From: Prunella strophiata | Taxonomy: Eukaryota > Chordata > Aves > Passeriformes > Prunellidae | DNA length: 64,000 nt | NCBI GenBank assembly: GCA_036583965.1 | Contig: JAZBQD010000019.1 | Span: 558,001 to 622,000 of the forward strand | Direction of reading: 5' to 3' | Part shown: positions 43,832 through 53,954 of the stretch, piece after piece | How positions within the stretch are numbered: the first letter of the stretch is position 1 | Layout: every line of letters begins with the position of its first letter | Made by a program: the position numbers and the translations under genes | Notes under the pieces: generated by a model | What the model saw: only the letters and a program-made list of their open reading frames with translations | The model's database searches: none | Told to the model about the DNA's origin: nothing

Positions 43832-44325
43832 TGATGCCTTGTGAAGGCTGCCCTGAAGCAGAGGCTGGATGGAGCTAAAGAATAAAGCAGGGATTTATTC
43901 AAAGGATCTCCTCCATGGATCCACCTTGGGCAGCACCAGAGCCCAGCCAGGGCTGCACCCAAGATGAACCAAAATGGGCACAAAATGAACCCAAGAGGAA
44001 CCAAAATGGGCACAAAATGCACGGCCGGGCACGGGGTCTCTCCCTGGGATCAGCTCTGCTCCATTTGCACCTTGGAGTTCATTGTCCCATTCCAGCTTTA
44101 GCCCCTGCACTCCCACCCTGCTTGTTTTTCTCTCTTCAGCCCACGCTGTTTGTGCTCCTTGGGCTGAGATTTGGATCATTTGTCCTTGGTGCCCAGCTGG
44201 AGCAGGAATTGTTTTGTCTCCCTGCTCTGTGCACAGAGCTCACCATGCCCTGATGTGAAGCCCAGACCCACACACTAAAGCAGCACAGAATCTGAGAAAT
44301 AGAAAAGCCTAAACCTGAAGCATCA
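43832..44325 (-). mobile_element. Solo LTR, 4-bp-TSD family, copy 3, nested in CR1
   Basis: On the plus strand it starts TGATGCCTTGTGAAGGC and ends CCTGAAGCATCA, the reverse of copy 1. CATT flanks it on both sides (43828-43831 and 44326-44329), a perfect 4-bp target duplication. The minus strand has AATAAATCCCTGC near 43890-43902. It is 494 bp with two internal 32-bp units. Removing it restores a continuous CR1. Confidence 0.93.
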
Positions 44326-44870
44326 CATTGGGGTTGGGAATGAGCTCCAAGGTCACCAAGTCCCAGCTGTGTCTGATGGCTACCCTTTCCCCAGCCCAGA
44401 GCTCTGAGGAATTCCTTGGACACCTGCAGGGATGGGCACTCCAAACCTCCCTGGGCAACCCCTGCCAAGCCCTGACCCCCCTTTCTATGGGGAAATTGCT
44501 GCTGTGCCCACCCTGAGCCTGCCCTGGCCCAGCCTGAGGCCGTTCCCTCTGCTCCTGTCCCTGTTCCCTGGAGCAGAGCCCGACCCCCCGGCTGTGCCCT
44601 CCTGGCAGGAGCTGTGCAGAGCCACAAGGGCCCCCCTGAGCCTCCTTTGCTCCAGGCTCAGCCTCTTCCCAGCTCCTCAGGAATTCTCCATTCCCTTCCC
44701 AGCTCCTCAGGAATTCTCCAGTCCCTTCCCAGCTCCCTCAGCCTCTCCTGGGGCTCCAGACCCTTCCCAGCTCCGTTCCCTTCCCTGGACATGCTCCAGC
44801 CCCTCCAAGTCCATCTTGTCATGAAGCTGCCCTCGGGATTTGAGGTTCCTCAGCAGTTCCCAGCAATCAG
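44326..44870 (-). mobile_element. CR1 LINE, main part of the split element
   Basis: CR1 in reverse runs from GGGTTGGGAATGAGCTCC through GGGCACTCCAAACCTCCCTG, GCAGGAGCTGTGCAGAGCC, CTCCTTTGCTCCAGGCTCAG and tandem CTTCCCAGCTCCTCAGGAAT units to GGACATGCTCCAGCCCCTCC. It is the same subfamily as 6395-6894. Confidence 0.9.
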
Positions 44871-46022
44871 AACAATCCCTGCCCTGGTCCCACTGGTCAC
44901 ACCAGTGCTGGCTCTAGCCAGGATGGTGACAACCTCCTTGGCCACCTGGGCTGGCTGGTGGCCCTTCTCCAGGGCCTGCAGTGACCATTTCTTAACCTGC
45001 TTCTCCTCCACTGGTCAAGGTGGGGACTTCCAGCATCCTGACAGGTCTGATGTCCTCCCTGGAGGCTTTTCTGGGATGCCCAAAATTGACCCTCTGATCC
45101 CAGGAGGAAAAACAAATCCATTTTCTACCTCAGGATCTCTTCACAGGGCCCTTCAGTCTCTCAGATATCCTCTGTTGGTGGCTTGTCTCCCTTGCAGTGA
45201 CAGAGAATTTATTAATAAAAAACCTTCCAGACTCATCTTTTTATTTTGTTTTTAATTTACATGACTGCAAATGGCCTCCAGCTCCAGAAAACAAAGAGAA
45301 GTCCCTGGGTCCAAAGCTTTTAGGGGAAAATATCTGTTTGCCATTTAGTGGGCATCTGAAAGTGGCATTTTTCCAGCTGTTTCCAGCACATCCCTTTATC
45401 TTTGCTCACCAAAGCTGAGCCAGATCCACGTTGATTGTTAGCTGGAGTTTATTTAAGGGGCAGTGGGAGGAAAGATATTAATTATTGGGTCACTGCTGAG
45501 CCCTGCTTTGGGTTTGGTTTTAGCTCGGCGCTGGCGTTTTCTCCCTCAAACGACTCTTGAATTATTTTATTAATGGAAATGTGGGCAGATGGACTTTAAA
45601 ATGTAACTCTTCACTGCCTCCAATGAGGATCTGCAGTAATTAAATATTTTAGAGTAGTCTTAAAGCTTTATTCTGCTCTCCTTCAGCCTCCATAAAGCAG
45701 CTCCCTCTCCCAGTAAATGCTCATTCCATCCGTGTGGATGTTCCCAGTGCTCCCATTTCTGACCCCCCCACACTTTAACCACCTCATTGAAAATGTGTTT
45801 TTCCTTGTCCACAGTTGCTGCTGGGGACTCACAGGGAATTTTTTGGATTTTCTGGTGTGCCCAAAGCTGGTGCCAGGACATGTGAGTTTGTTCCTGGGTG
45901 CTATTCTGGGATGCTTTTGCTGGACATGATACAACTTCTAAAATATTTGAAATAACTTTACTCAGGGGTTTGTTTGTCTTTGCCCAGGGGGAAGGGATTG
46001 GGAAGTTTTCTTGTTTCAAGGG
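44871..46022. other. Non-coding stretch, no gene recognised
   Basis: The 213-codon frame at 44614-45255 starts inside the CR1 and has no domain. The 45420-45660 part looks single copy and AT-rich. Nothing else is supportable. Confidence 0.4.
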
Positions 46023-46463
46023 TGAGGCCTGATGAGTTTAACACCTGCACAGATTTGGAGTGGTCAGAAATCCAGAGGAGATAATGACCATTAAAGGACA
46101 TTAATGAACATTAACTCTAAACCACCCCTGGCACGGCTGGAGAAAATCTGGAGACCATCCCTGGTCTGGGAAAGAGAGATAAGAGAACCAAGAGTAGGGA
46201 TCAATAACCAATAAGAAACCAAATATGAAGAATTAGGGTAATTTGGGACCAGTGAACATTGAACCAAGGGATCTCTCTGGGTTTCTTATGTAGAAATGTA
46301 AAAAATCTAATGAAGACCATGTGGGATGGGATGATTTTCTCTGCACAACTCGGGCAATGTGTGGATGAAATTATTTCCATTGCACGTGCTGGCCAGAATA
46401 AAGTAATGCCTTAATTCTCTAGCTCTAAAGAGATGTTTTTGGAGAGTTATTATTTTCCCTGCA
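46023..46463 (+). mobile_element. Probable solo LTR of a further retroviral family
   Basis: The order of words resembles a retroviral LTR: TTTAACACCTGCACAGATTT, GAGGAGATAATGACCATTA, AACCAATAAGAAACCAAATA, TTTCTTATGTAGAAATGTA (weak TATA region), then AATAAAGTAATGCC at 46397-46410 as polyadenylation signal and a distal GGAGAGTTATTATTTTCCC. The end is placed at CTGCA (46463) because CR1 sequence begins at once. The start is uncertain (TGAGGCC at 46023 or TGATGAG at 46030). No clear target duplication or internal sequence is visible. Confidence 0.6.
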
Positions 46464-46575
46464 AAGCTGTGGCTGCCCCTGGATCCCTGGAAGTGTCCAA
46501 GGCCAGGGCTTGGAGCACTCTGGAACGGAATGAGCTTTAATGTCCCTTCCCACCCAAACCATTCTGTGATTCTTT
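46464..46575 (+). mobile_element. CR1 LINE 3' end fragment
   Basis: AAGCTGTGGCTGCCCCTGGA, GAAGTGTCCAAGGCCAGGGC, TGGAGCACTCTGGAACGG and TCCCACCCAAACCATTCTGT are CR1 plus. The usual GGTGTCCCTGCCCATGGCAG segment is deleted. Confidence 0.88.
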
Positions 46576-47490
46576 GGCTCACAGGAGCCCTGGTTCCAAT
46601 ATATCCCATTATTGCCCACAAAGACCTTTGTACAGAGTTCCACGTGCCTCTCCCAAAGTCTTTGAGCTCTTCCTTTCTTTCCCACAGCCTCAGCTCCTTG
46701 CTTGGCTTCTCTTTTCCTGCCATGAATCCAGCTCTCCTCAGCTTTTCGCTGCCCTCCCTGCTGAGTTCAACCCCATTATTTCTGTCCCTTCTGCTCTGCC
46801 TCTCTCTGCCATCTCTGTCCCCTCCCCTGGCTGTTCCTTGGCTCTTTCATGCCCATCTCAGTGGGTGACACCTCTCCTGGAGACATCAATGGCCATGGAG
46901 TGCCCTTCCTCCCACACTGCCTCTCCTCGTGCCAGGCCCCCAACCCCAGCTCTCTGCAGAGCTGCCACTTCTGATCTCAGCTGACCCATTTTTTTTTTTA
47001 TGAAGAAATGTTCAATCCCAAAAATTAAAATCCATTCAGAGCCTCTTGTTGCAGCAGGAACAATGTGATCTGGTGTCTGTTAATGCTGCATAATCGCAAT
47101 CCTCTTCCATTAAAGCCATTGATTAAATGTCTAATTAAAAGCTGCCTGGATATGGATGGGGCTTAAATCTAGTGGAGGGCTGGGGTTTTGATGAACTCAT
47201 TAATACAAATCTTATTTGTGAAGAGTCACAATGGCTTTGCTGATCAAAGCCAGGTTTACAGGGGGAAAAAAAGATCAAAAATAGATTTTCTTTTGTATGT
47301 TTTTCCATATTCCAAGTGGTTCTGGCAATCCTGAATTTACCTTTAGTGTCCTCTTCCTGTTCTCTTTTGGCATTTTCTGAGCCTCTAAGAAGTTTTAGCA
47401 CCATCAGTTGTATCCTGGCACTAAAGCAGGGATAACACTGGGAAAAGGCTCACTGGGGTTAAACTCTTGGAGTTCTTAGATTGGAGGAGT
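46576..47490. other. Non-coding stretch, possible single-copy core
   Basis: The 46600-46980 part is C/T-rich with Leu/Ser/Pro-rich chance frames. The 47015-47165 part is AT-rich and contains CATAATCGCAATCC and CATTGATTAAATGTCTAATT, homeodomain-type words that look like conserved non-coding DNA. That is only an impression. Confidence 0.35.
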
Positions 47491-47779
47491 GATCCCTTTT
47501 CCAAACACATCCTGCATTCTTAGATCCCTTTCCCAAAAACATCCCACATTCCCAGATCCCTTTTCCAAGCACATCCCACATTCCCATATTCCTTTTCCAC
47601 ACACATCCTACATTCCCAGATTCCTTTTCCAAACACATTCTGCATTCCTAGATCCCTTTTCCAAACCATCCCACATTCCCAGATTCCTTTTCCAAACACA
47701 TCCTGCATTCCTAGATCCCTTTTCCGAGCACATCCCACATTCCCAGATCCCTTTCCCAAGCACATCCCGCATTCCCAGG
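47491..47779. repeat. Minisatellite, about nine ~32-bp units
   Basis: Units follow the pattern GATCCCTTTTCCAAACACAT plus CC(T/C)(G/A)CATTCCCA. The ~30-33-base period rotates the frame, and both strands stay open for 100-115 codons purely because the unit has no stop. Small differences between units (CCTGCATTCCTAGATC and CCCACATTCCCAGATT) alternate, suggesting a higher-order dimer in part. Confidence 0.92.
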
Positions 47780-48095
47780 GTGGGACGTTCCTGATTAATC
47801 CCCCCCCAGACAATCCCAGAGCCCTCAGCCCTGGGGAAATGAAGTTGCTGCAGAATTTAAACCACACAGCTTAAGCCAGACCTGGATTTGTCCCACACAG
47901 AGCTCCCAGGGCCAAAGAGGTCCTGGGATGGGGGTGATTCCCACTGGATTGTGGGAATCCCTGGAGACAGGGAAAAGAGGTATTTAAAGGATAAGGAAAG
48001 ACGAGATTCCCATTTGGAAATGGGATTTTGCTGGGTGAGATGCAAGAATTGCTTGAGGCTTTGATGAGGGAAGAGCAGGATTTGGGAAGCCTTCC
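47780..48095. other. Non-coding stretch, no gene recognised
   Basis: I see nothing supportable here. Confidence 0.4.
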
Positions 48096-48760
48096 TGTCT
48101 TGGTTTGAAAAGCCAGGTGTCTGCTAAGGAAGGCAGGAGCCTCCCCTGAACTGGAAACTGTGAACCCCCTCCCTCCAAATTGTTATAAATTTGAAATTAA
48201 GGGGATCTCAAGTAAAGATGTGGGAGCAGGGATAGCAGTTCTTTATTAGGGAAGAAAATAAAAATAGAATAAGCAATGCAGTAAATCAAAACAACACTGA
48301 CAGAGTCAGAACACAACCTGACACCCTGTTGGTCAGGGTGTTGGTAGGAGTCCAATTGGAATTGTGGCTACAGTGCTCCTGGAGTGTCAGGGGTGGTTCT
48401 GTTGGAGCAGGGATCCTGGAGAAAGGGTAAAGTCTTCCTCTGAAGACCCAGTGGAAGAGGCAGCTGTTTCCTCTGGGAATCCAGTGGAGAAAGCCATGCT
48501 GGTGTTCCAGAAGCTCAAGATTATATCCAGGTAGGAATGTTTGGCTCCTCCCTCTGGGTGGAACATCTCACAGTGGGATGCTGTAGTTCTTACCAGCCAT
48601 TCAGTGACATTCAGTAGTTTATTATCAGCAGATGTCTCCCTGGAGGGAAGATTGGTTGTGGGAGAGATAAGGAACATGGCTCACTTAGCAGAAGACAACT
48701 GCCATACAGAGTAGAATACAGATGGCAAATAGAATATATATTGCTTGGCAATTCAGGACA
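48096..48760 (-). mobile_element. Solo LTR, ERVL-like, with perfect 5-bp target duplication
   Basis: This 665-bp LTR begins TGTCTTGGTTTGAAAAGCC and ends GGCAATTCAGGACA on the plus strand, so both ends carry the TGTC/GACA inverted pair. CTTCC flanks it on both sides (48091-48095 and 48761-48765). Five-base duplications fit class III (ERVL) elements. On the minus strand, AATAAAG at 48241-48247 is the polyadenylation signal and GATATAATC near 48520-48530 is TATA-like, giving minus orientation. No internal retroviral sequence adjoins it. The 96-codon minus frame at 48387 is not a gene. Confidence 0.92.
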
Positions 48761-48954
48761 CTTCCCAATCCTAAATTTTCAGCCCATCCTCTTCATCATT
48801 GCTGGTACCAAGAGGTTCCAGGCTGGAGGTTTCCACAATTCCACCACTGCTGCAGGTGACAGAGCTGTCACCTCTGCCCTCTGGGCTGGGCATCAACATT
48901 TGAACCTTAGGGGGACTTTGGTTCACCTCCAGAGCAGCAAAACCCCATTAAATA
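48761..48954. other. Non-coding spacer
   Basis: I see nothing supportable here apart from the right target duplication of the preceding LTR. Confidence 0.4.
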
Positions 48955-49027
48955 TGGATCTGGGCAAGAATGAGGTGGGATTTAAGGTCCCTTCCAGCCC
49001 ACACCATTCCAGGATTCTGTGGTTCCC
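48955..49027 (+). mobile_element. CR1 LINE 3' end fragment (short)
   Basis: GGTGGGATTTAAGGTCCCTT, CCAGCCCACACCATTCCAGG and ATTCTGTGG are the CR1 terminus. The upstream part is lost. Confidence 0.75.
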
Positions 49028-50164
49028 GTGGAAGCAGGAAGCAGGACTTTAAGGGTTGGATGATCCTTGTGGAATCAGAATATCCTGTGGATCTGAGTTC
49101 TGCCTGTTATTAGAACAGCCCTGTCCCAAAATAGTGCAGCCAAATTAAAAAATAGGCACCAAAATTGAGGTTGGAAGGGAAATTTTTTGATCCACAACTC
49201 CAGCTGTGGTGTTTTAATTCCTGAATGGACCAAGGTGCATCATTCCCACACAAACTCTGACCTGGGGCTGGTTTTCTGGGATCCAGACACATGGAAAATA
49301 ATGGATTTTTGGTGTAAAACACCTTAGAAATGAGGTGTGAATCCACTGAATTGCTGGGAATGCCAAGCAGGAGGCTGGAAAACTCCTCCCAGCAACCATG
49401 CCTGGCTGAGGGATTTGTCCCCTCCTCACACTCCAATGTTTACTCAGGGTTTGGAGATCACAAAAACACTTTGTAGCTGCTGACAGCGACAAGAAAAGGA
49501 AGGAAAACATTGCCTTGATCCAGTTCAGGAGGTTCCAAATCCCCCAAAGAGCAGATTAATTACTTGAGAGGCTTTCAGAGTGTGCCTTAATCCTGTTCAC
49601 CTTTCCTTCGACATCTGGTTTTAATTCCAAAACAAGAAAATTACCAAAAGCTCTTTGTCCCCTCCGTAATTGCTTTCTCAGGATGAGAGCAAAAAAACAA
49701 CCCAAACCCTGTAGTGAAAATAATTTCAGATTTCTCAGCTGGTCCTGGTGTAAGAGGAGTTTTGCATCGTTACAGCAATGGATCAAGAGGTGATTAAAAG
49801 GTTGTGTTAATTACCAAGTTATTGTCTCTGTTTCTTGGGAGTGGGGAAGCTCCTTGCTCGTGGAGGATGAGTGGAATGATGAGCAGGATGATGTTGATTG
49901 CACAGAAGATAATTTGGAAAGAGTTTAAGGAATCTCAAGAGCCAGAGCTGGGCAGTTTTGGAGCATGGGATTTATAACCCTGGGGTTATAAATAATAATA
50001 ATTTTTGCCACAATTCCCGTTTTTCTGGGGGATCCAGGCAGTTGTGTTTTAAAAGGATGAAGGGAATGGGATGGAACTTTGTGATGAGCTCTCACTGGGA
50101 CTGAGTTTGTTCTGGAATCTCTGTTCAGGGCAAATGCAGGAAGCTCCAGGATGAAGGGGATGCT
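49028..50164. other. Non-coding stretch, possible single-copy core at 49490-49830
   Basis: A weak CR1-like GGTTGGATGATCCTTGTGGA lies at 49056-49076. The 49490-49830 part lacks repeat words and has AT-rich motifs such as CAGATTAATTACTTGAG and TTGTGTTAATTACCAAG. No exon is recognised. Confidence 0.35.
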
Positions 50165-50445
50165 TTAAACTGAAAGGGATTCAATTTAGGTGGGATATTG
50201 GGAATAAATTCCTGCCTGTGAGGGTGGTGAAGCCCTGGAATGGAATTCCCAGAGTAGCTGTGGCTGCCCCTGGATCCCTGGAAGTGTCCAAGGCCAGGTT
50301 GGACACTGGGGCTTGGCAGCAGCCTGGGAGCAGTGGGAAGGTGTCCCTGACATGGAATGGGTGGGATGAGATTTAAGGTCCCTTCCATCCCAAATCACTC
50401 AGGGATTCTGGAATTATGAAGGGATTCTGGAATTACAGAAACCCA
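50165..50445 (+). mobile_element. CR1 LINE 3' end fragment with short duplicated tail
   Basis: GGTGGGATATTGGGAATAAA, GTAGCTGTGGCTGCCCCTGG, GTCCAAGGCCAGGTTGGACA, TTAAGGTCCCTTCCATCCC and two tail units of GGGATTCTGGAATTA match CR1 plus. Confidence 0.9.
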
Positions 50446-50760
50446 TATACTGAGGAAAGAAAGAGAGTGAAGGGAATTCAAATATTTGTTTCTAGAAGGA
50501 AGTGATCAGGAAGCCTGGAGGGAATAAAGAAGGTCCTTTCCTCCTAGAATTCCCACTAAAATGAGGAAATGGGAATTTCTGAGGATCTCTCTGGGCAGCT
50601 GTCAAATCCCATTTTCCTTTTGCTGCTGGCATAATTCAGGAATTCCCAACTTCATAGACAACCATCAGGGTCTGAAGGATGTAAAAGTATAGGAATATTT
50701 GTATTTAGGACCATTTTGAATAGGTTCTATTATTTACCTTTGCTATTATTTATTGCTTAC
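50446..50760. other. Non-coding spacer
   Basis: I see nothing supportable here. Confidence 0.4.
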
Positions 50761-50761
50761 C

Positions 50762-50762
<1 letters not shown>

Positions 50763-50852
<90 letters not shown>
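50763..50852. repeat. Compound microsatellite (ATT)n(ATC)n
   Basis: About 13 ATT triplets (50763-50802) pass directly into about 17 ATC triplets (50803-50852). The change from ATT to ATC by single-base substitution suggests that one array arose from the other. Confidence 0.97.
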
Positions 50853-50853
<1 letters not shown>

Positions 50854-51540
50854 ATAACTCTTCCATTATTATAATCCCCACAAACCATGTTTGGAATTCC
50901 AAACTTTCCTCTCTCTAAGATAACTATGTTTGGAATAAATATTTTTACATAAATACATTTTTATACCTATGAATAAAAATGTTCATTGATGAGTCACATG
51001 ATGCCAACCATTGGCACATCCAGGAAATTAAAACTGATTTATGAACCCCCACAGGTTGGGCTTCATCTCCCGAAATTTTCCTTGGGAAAAGTTAAATCCC
51101 TTCCTTTGTTTTCCCTGGAAAATGAGGAGGATTAGTGATCCCTGAAGGAATTATCCCATCCACAGGTGAACTATCCATCCTTCAGCCAAGAATGTGTTCC
51201 TGCTCATGGCAGGAGGGCTTTGAAGGTTTCCTTCCAACCCAAACTTCACAATTTCGATTCCAACAAAATTTTTTCCTCCACAAGCTTCAAATTTTCTTTT
51301 CTCTTGTTCCTCAGCCTGGCTGGATTTGCTCCTCACGTGTCAAACCTCACTCTGGAGACAGAATTATTAATTCCCTGTAGATTTCCTTGGATGCATCCTG
51401 CAACAGTGGCTGAGCAGTTCCCAAATTCAATTTTTTTGTCACCTCAGTGAAGGCAGAGTTGATTTTTAATCTCTGTTTTCAGAGAGAAAAGTGATGCACA
51501 CTGAGAATTCCTTTTGTTATCCCTGACCTTGGAGTGGAGA
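50853..51540. other. Non-coding stretch with a CR1 scrap
   Basis: A CR1-like scrap, CATGGCAGGAGGGCTTTGAA then TTTCCTTCCAACCCAAAC, lies at about 51205-51245 (plus). Otherwise nothing is supportable. Confidence 0.4.
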
Positions 51541-52244
51541 TTCCAGGGATTTAACTGCGTTTAGCACTTTTTACACAAATGTTATTCCATCTTTATTCTG
51601 ATGAATCCGGGAATTTTCAGAACATTTACAAAACAATTGCCGGGGTCCCACCCAATCCTGGGAAAAGGAGAGGAATAAACAGTGACTGCCTGCAGGAAAT
51701 GTGAGAGCAGAGCTAATTTGGGGGAAAATCCCAGATTTTAGGAACCTGGAGTGAGGAGAATGGGAATTCCAGGTCCCTTAAATTGCTTATTTCTCTGCAC
51801 CCCTTATTCCCAGCCCAGTCAAGAGATCCAGGCTGAGCTCCTGAGTCAATTTTGGTTTGCTCCTGAATCCAGAAATTTCCATCTGTGATCCTTAATTTGC
51901 TGTTTTCTTCCTAAATTTTCCAGGGCGCTTCCAGCTGCATTTAGCACTTTTAATGCAAATTTAATTCCTTCCAATTCAGCTGATTTTGGGAATTCTCAGC
52001 ACATTTACAAAACAATTGTTGAGGTCTCATCTAATCCTGGGAAAAGGAAAGGACTACCTGCAGGAAATGTAGGAGCACAGCTAATTTGGGGGGAAATCCC
52101 AGATTTTAGGAATTTGGGATGAGGAGAGAAAGCTAAACCAGAATTCCAGGTCCCTCAAAATCCTCTGTATCCCTTATTTTCAACCCAGCCAAGAGAACCA
52201 GGCTGAGCTCCTGAATCCCACTCCAGGAATCCACTTTGATTCCT
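51541..52244. repeat. Two-copy tandem duplication, period ~380 bp
   Basis: Copy A starts at 51541 and copy B at 51918. They share TTCCAGGG, TTTAGCACTTTT, ACATTTACAAAACAATTG, TAATCCTGGGAAAAGGA or CAATCCTGGGAAAAGGA, CTGCAGGAAATGT, GCTAATTTGGGG, AATCCCAGATTTTAGGAA and CCAGGCTGAGCTCCTGA in order. Divergence is moderate. No transposon ends are seen. Confidence 0.9.
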
Positions 52245-52440
52245 CCATGAAACCAATTTTGAAACTCAAATGTTGGTTCCAACTCCCTCTCATTTTCCTT
52301 TAAATTCCAAACTGCTTTTCCCAGCAGGAATTCTGTTGGGATTTCTCTCAGCACTGCTGCACAAGGCTGAGTGGATTTGTGGGATAAATTCAGGGGATTT
52401 TAGGGTAGGAACGTTTTTCCAGCTCATTCCAGGTTTAGGG

Positions 52441-52660
52441 GTTTTTTTTGTTCATTTAGGCTTGAGATATTTTGGTTCATTTGGGTTTTGGGGTTTTTTT
52501 TTTTGTTGGTTAGGTTTTGGGATGTTTTCGGGTTTTTTTTTTTTTTTTTTTGAGGCAGGGAACGTTGTATCTCATACCAGATTTGGGGTTTTTTTTGGTC
52601 CATTTGGGTTTGGTGTTTTTTGGTTGGTTGGGTATTTGTTTTTGTCTTTGATTATTAGTA
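52441..52660 (+). repeat. G/T-rich low-complexity tract
   Basis: Irregular GGGTTTTTT and GGTTCATTTGGGTTT words with T runs of 8-22 fill this part. A 140-codon frame with many Phe and Gly residues is produced by it. Confidence 0.85.
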
Positions 52661-53531
52661 TTAGTATTATTTTTCCCTGCCCAGTCTTATAATTTTAGGG
52701 AAAAGAGTGAAGATTTTCATCTCTCACCATCCCAAATTCACCCATTTATGAGACAAATTCTGCTGCTAGAAAGGAGAATTTAGGATTTAGCCTCTCCTGC
52801 TTTTCCATCTAAATGCTCAGATCAGATCCCAACCCTCCAAATCCCATCCCAGACAGCTGCTCCTCCACCAAATTCCATGTTTAACTTCCAGCACACGGAT
52901 TATTCCTGCCCTGCTGCAGGAAATCTCCCGAGCAGGTGCTCAGATCCTGAAGAAGTTGAATTCCTGCCTGGATCCAGCCCAAATCTCCATAATAGGGGAA
53001 CAATTTGGCTTCCAGGCTAGAAATTGTAAATTCGAGGCACAAATGAATTGCCACTCCTTGATTCCCAATGAATCATTCCAAACATTTCTCCATCTGCTTT
53101 TATTCCACTTTTTTTTTGTTCCTTTTGTTCCTCCTGCACATCCATCTGCTGCTCCATGGGGAAGCAGTGCAGGAACTCAGCTGGTAAACAGAAACTTCTC
53201 TTTTCCAAACATTCCAAACTTCTGGAAATGTGAGATCCTGTTTCTCAAGGAAAAGATTTTCCTCTGAAAATGGCAGGGAATTCATCTCTTCTCTGGATCT
53301 TCCCAAGGGAGGCTGATCAGCAGCACAGGGATGGAGCAGAGGGATTCATCCCAAGAAGAGAGGCTTCATTCCAAACCCAACATGAAATTCCTATTTAAAG
53401 GAGAAAAGCTGGATGCATCCTGAAAATATCCTTTAAACCCCAACATGAACCTGTCAGACTCACAGTTCTGCTGGGAAATTTGGGATCTGGAAAGCTCCTG
53501 GGGAATTGGGTGATTGCCTCTTTCCAGTTTT
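52661..53531. other. Non-coding stretch, no gene recognised
   Basis: I see nothing supportable here. Confidence 0.4.
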
Positions 53532-53612
53532 TCATGGAATTGTGGAATGGTTTGGGTTGGAATTAGATGACCCTAAGGATCCATTCCAGCCCAAACCATT
53601 CCATGGGCAGGG
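53532..53612 (-). mobile_element. CR1 LINE 3' end fragment
   Basis: CATGGAATTGTGGAATGGTT, TGGGTTGGAATTAGATGACC and CCATTCCATGGGCAGGGACG are CR1 in reverse. Confidence 0.8.
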
Positions 53613-53954
53613 ACGCTTCCCATTCTTCCCTTTGGCTGGATTCCCTGTGTGTTATTTCCAGCATTCCTGGAATTCTTGTGCTTCAGCTGAGGCTCTCAAC
53701 ATCGGCCCAGGAAGGTTCAGCCTTTCCTGGGATGAGTCAGTCCCAAAAATAATGTCTGGAGGGAGAAAAGAGTGGAATCTTGGAGGGAAAATGAAGATTT
53801 GGAAATAAAAACTCTTCCTCACGTGGAGCAGGGCTTGGCACAACTTCCAAGGTAGGGATGGTCTTAGTCCCAAAGAGCTGCATTTTAATGGAGAAATCTG
53901 TTCCAGGTGCTAATTTTTGCCCTCTTCCCAAAATCCTGAGTCACAAGGCAGCTG
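53613..53954. other. Non-coding spacer
   Basis: I see nothing supportable here. Confidence 0.4.

Noticed and set aside
44614..45255. 213-codon frame on the plus strand
   Set aside because: Starts in the antisense of a CR1 and continues into anonymous DNA without a domain.
47489..47867. Repeat protein encoded by the 32-bp array
   Set aside because: The period is not a multiple of three and both strands are open, as expected from composition alone.
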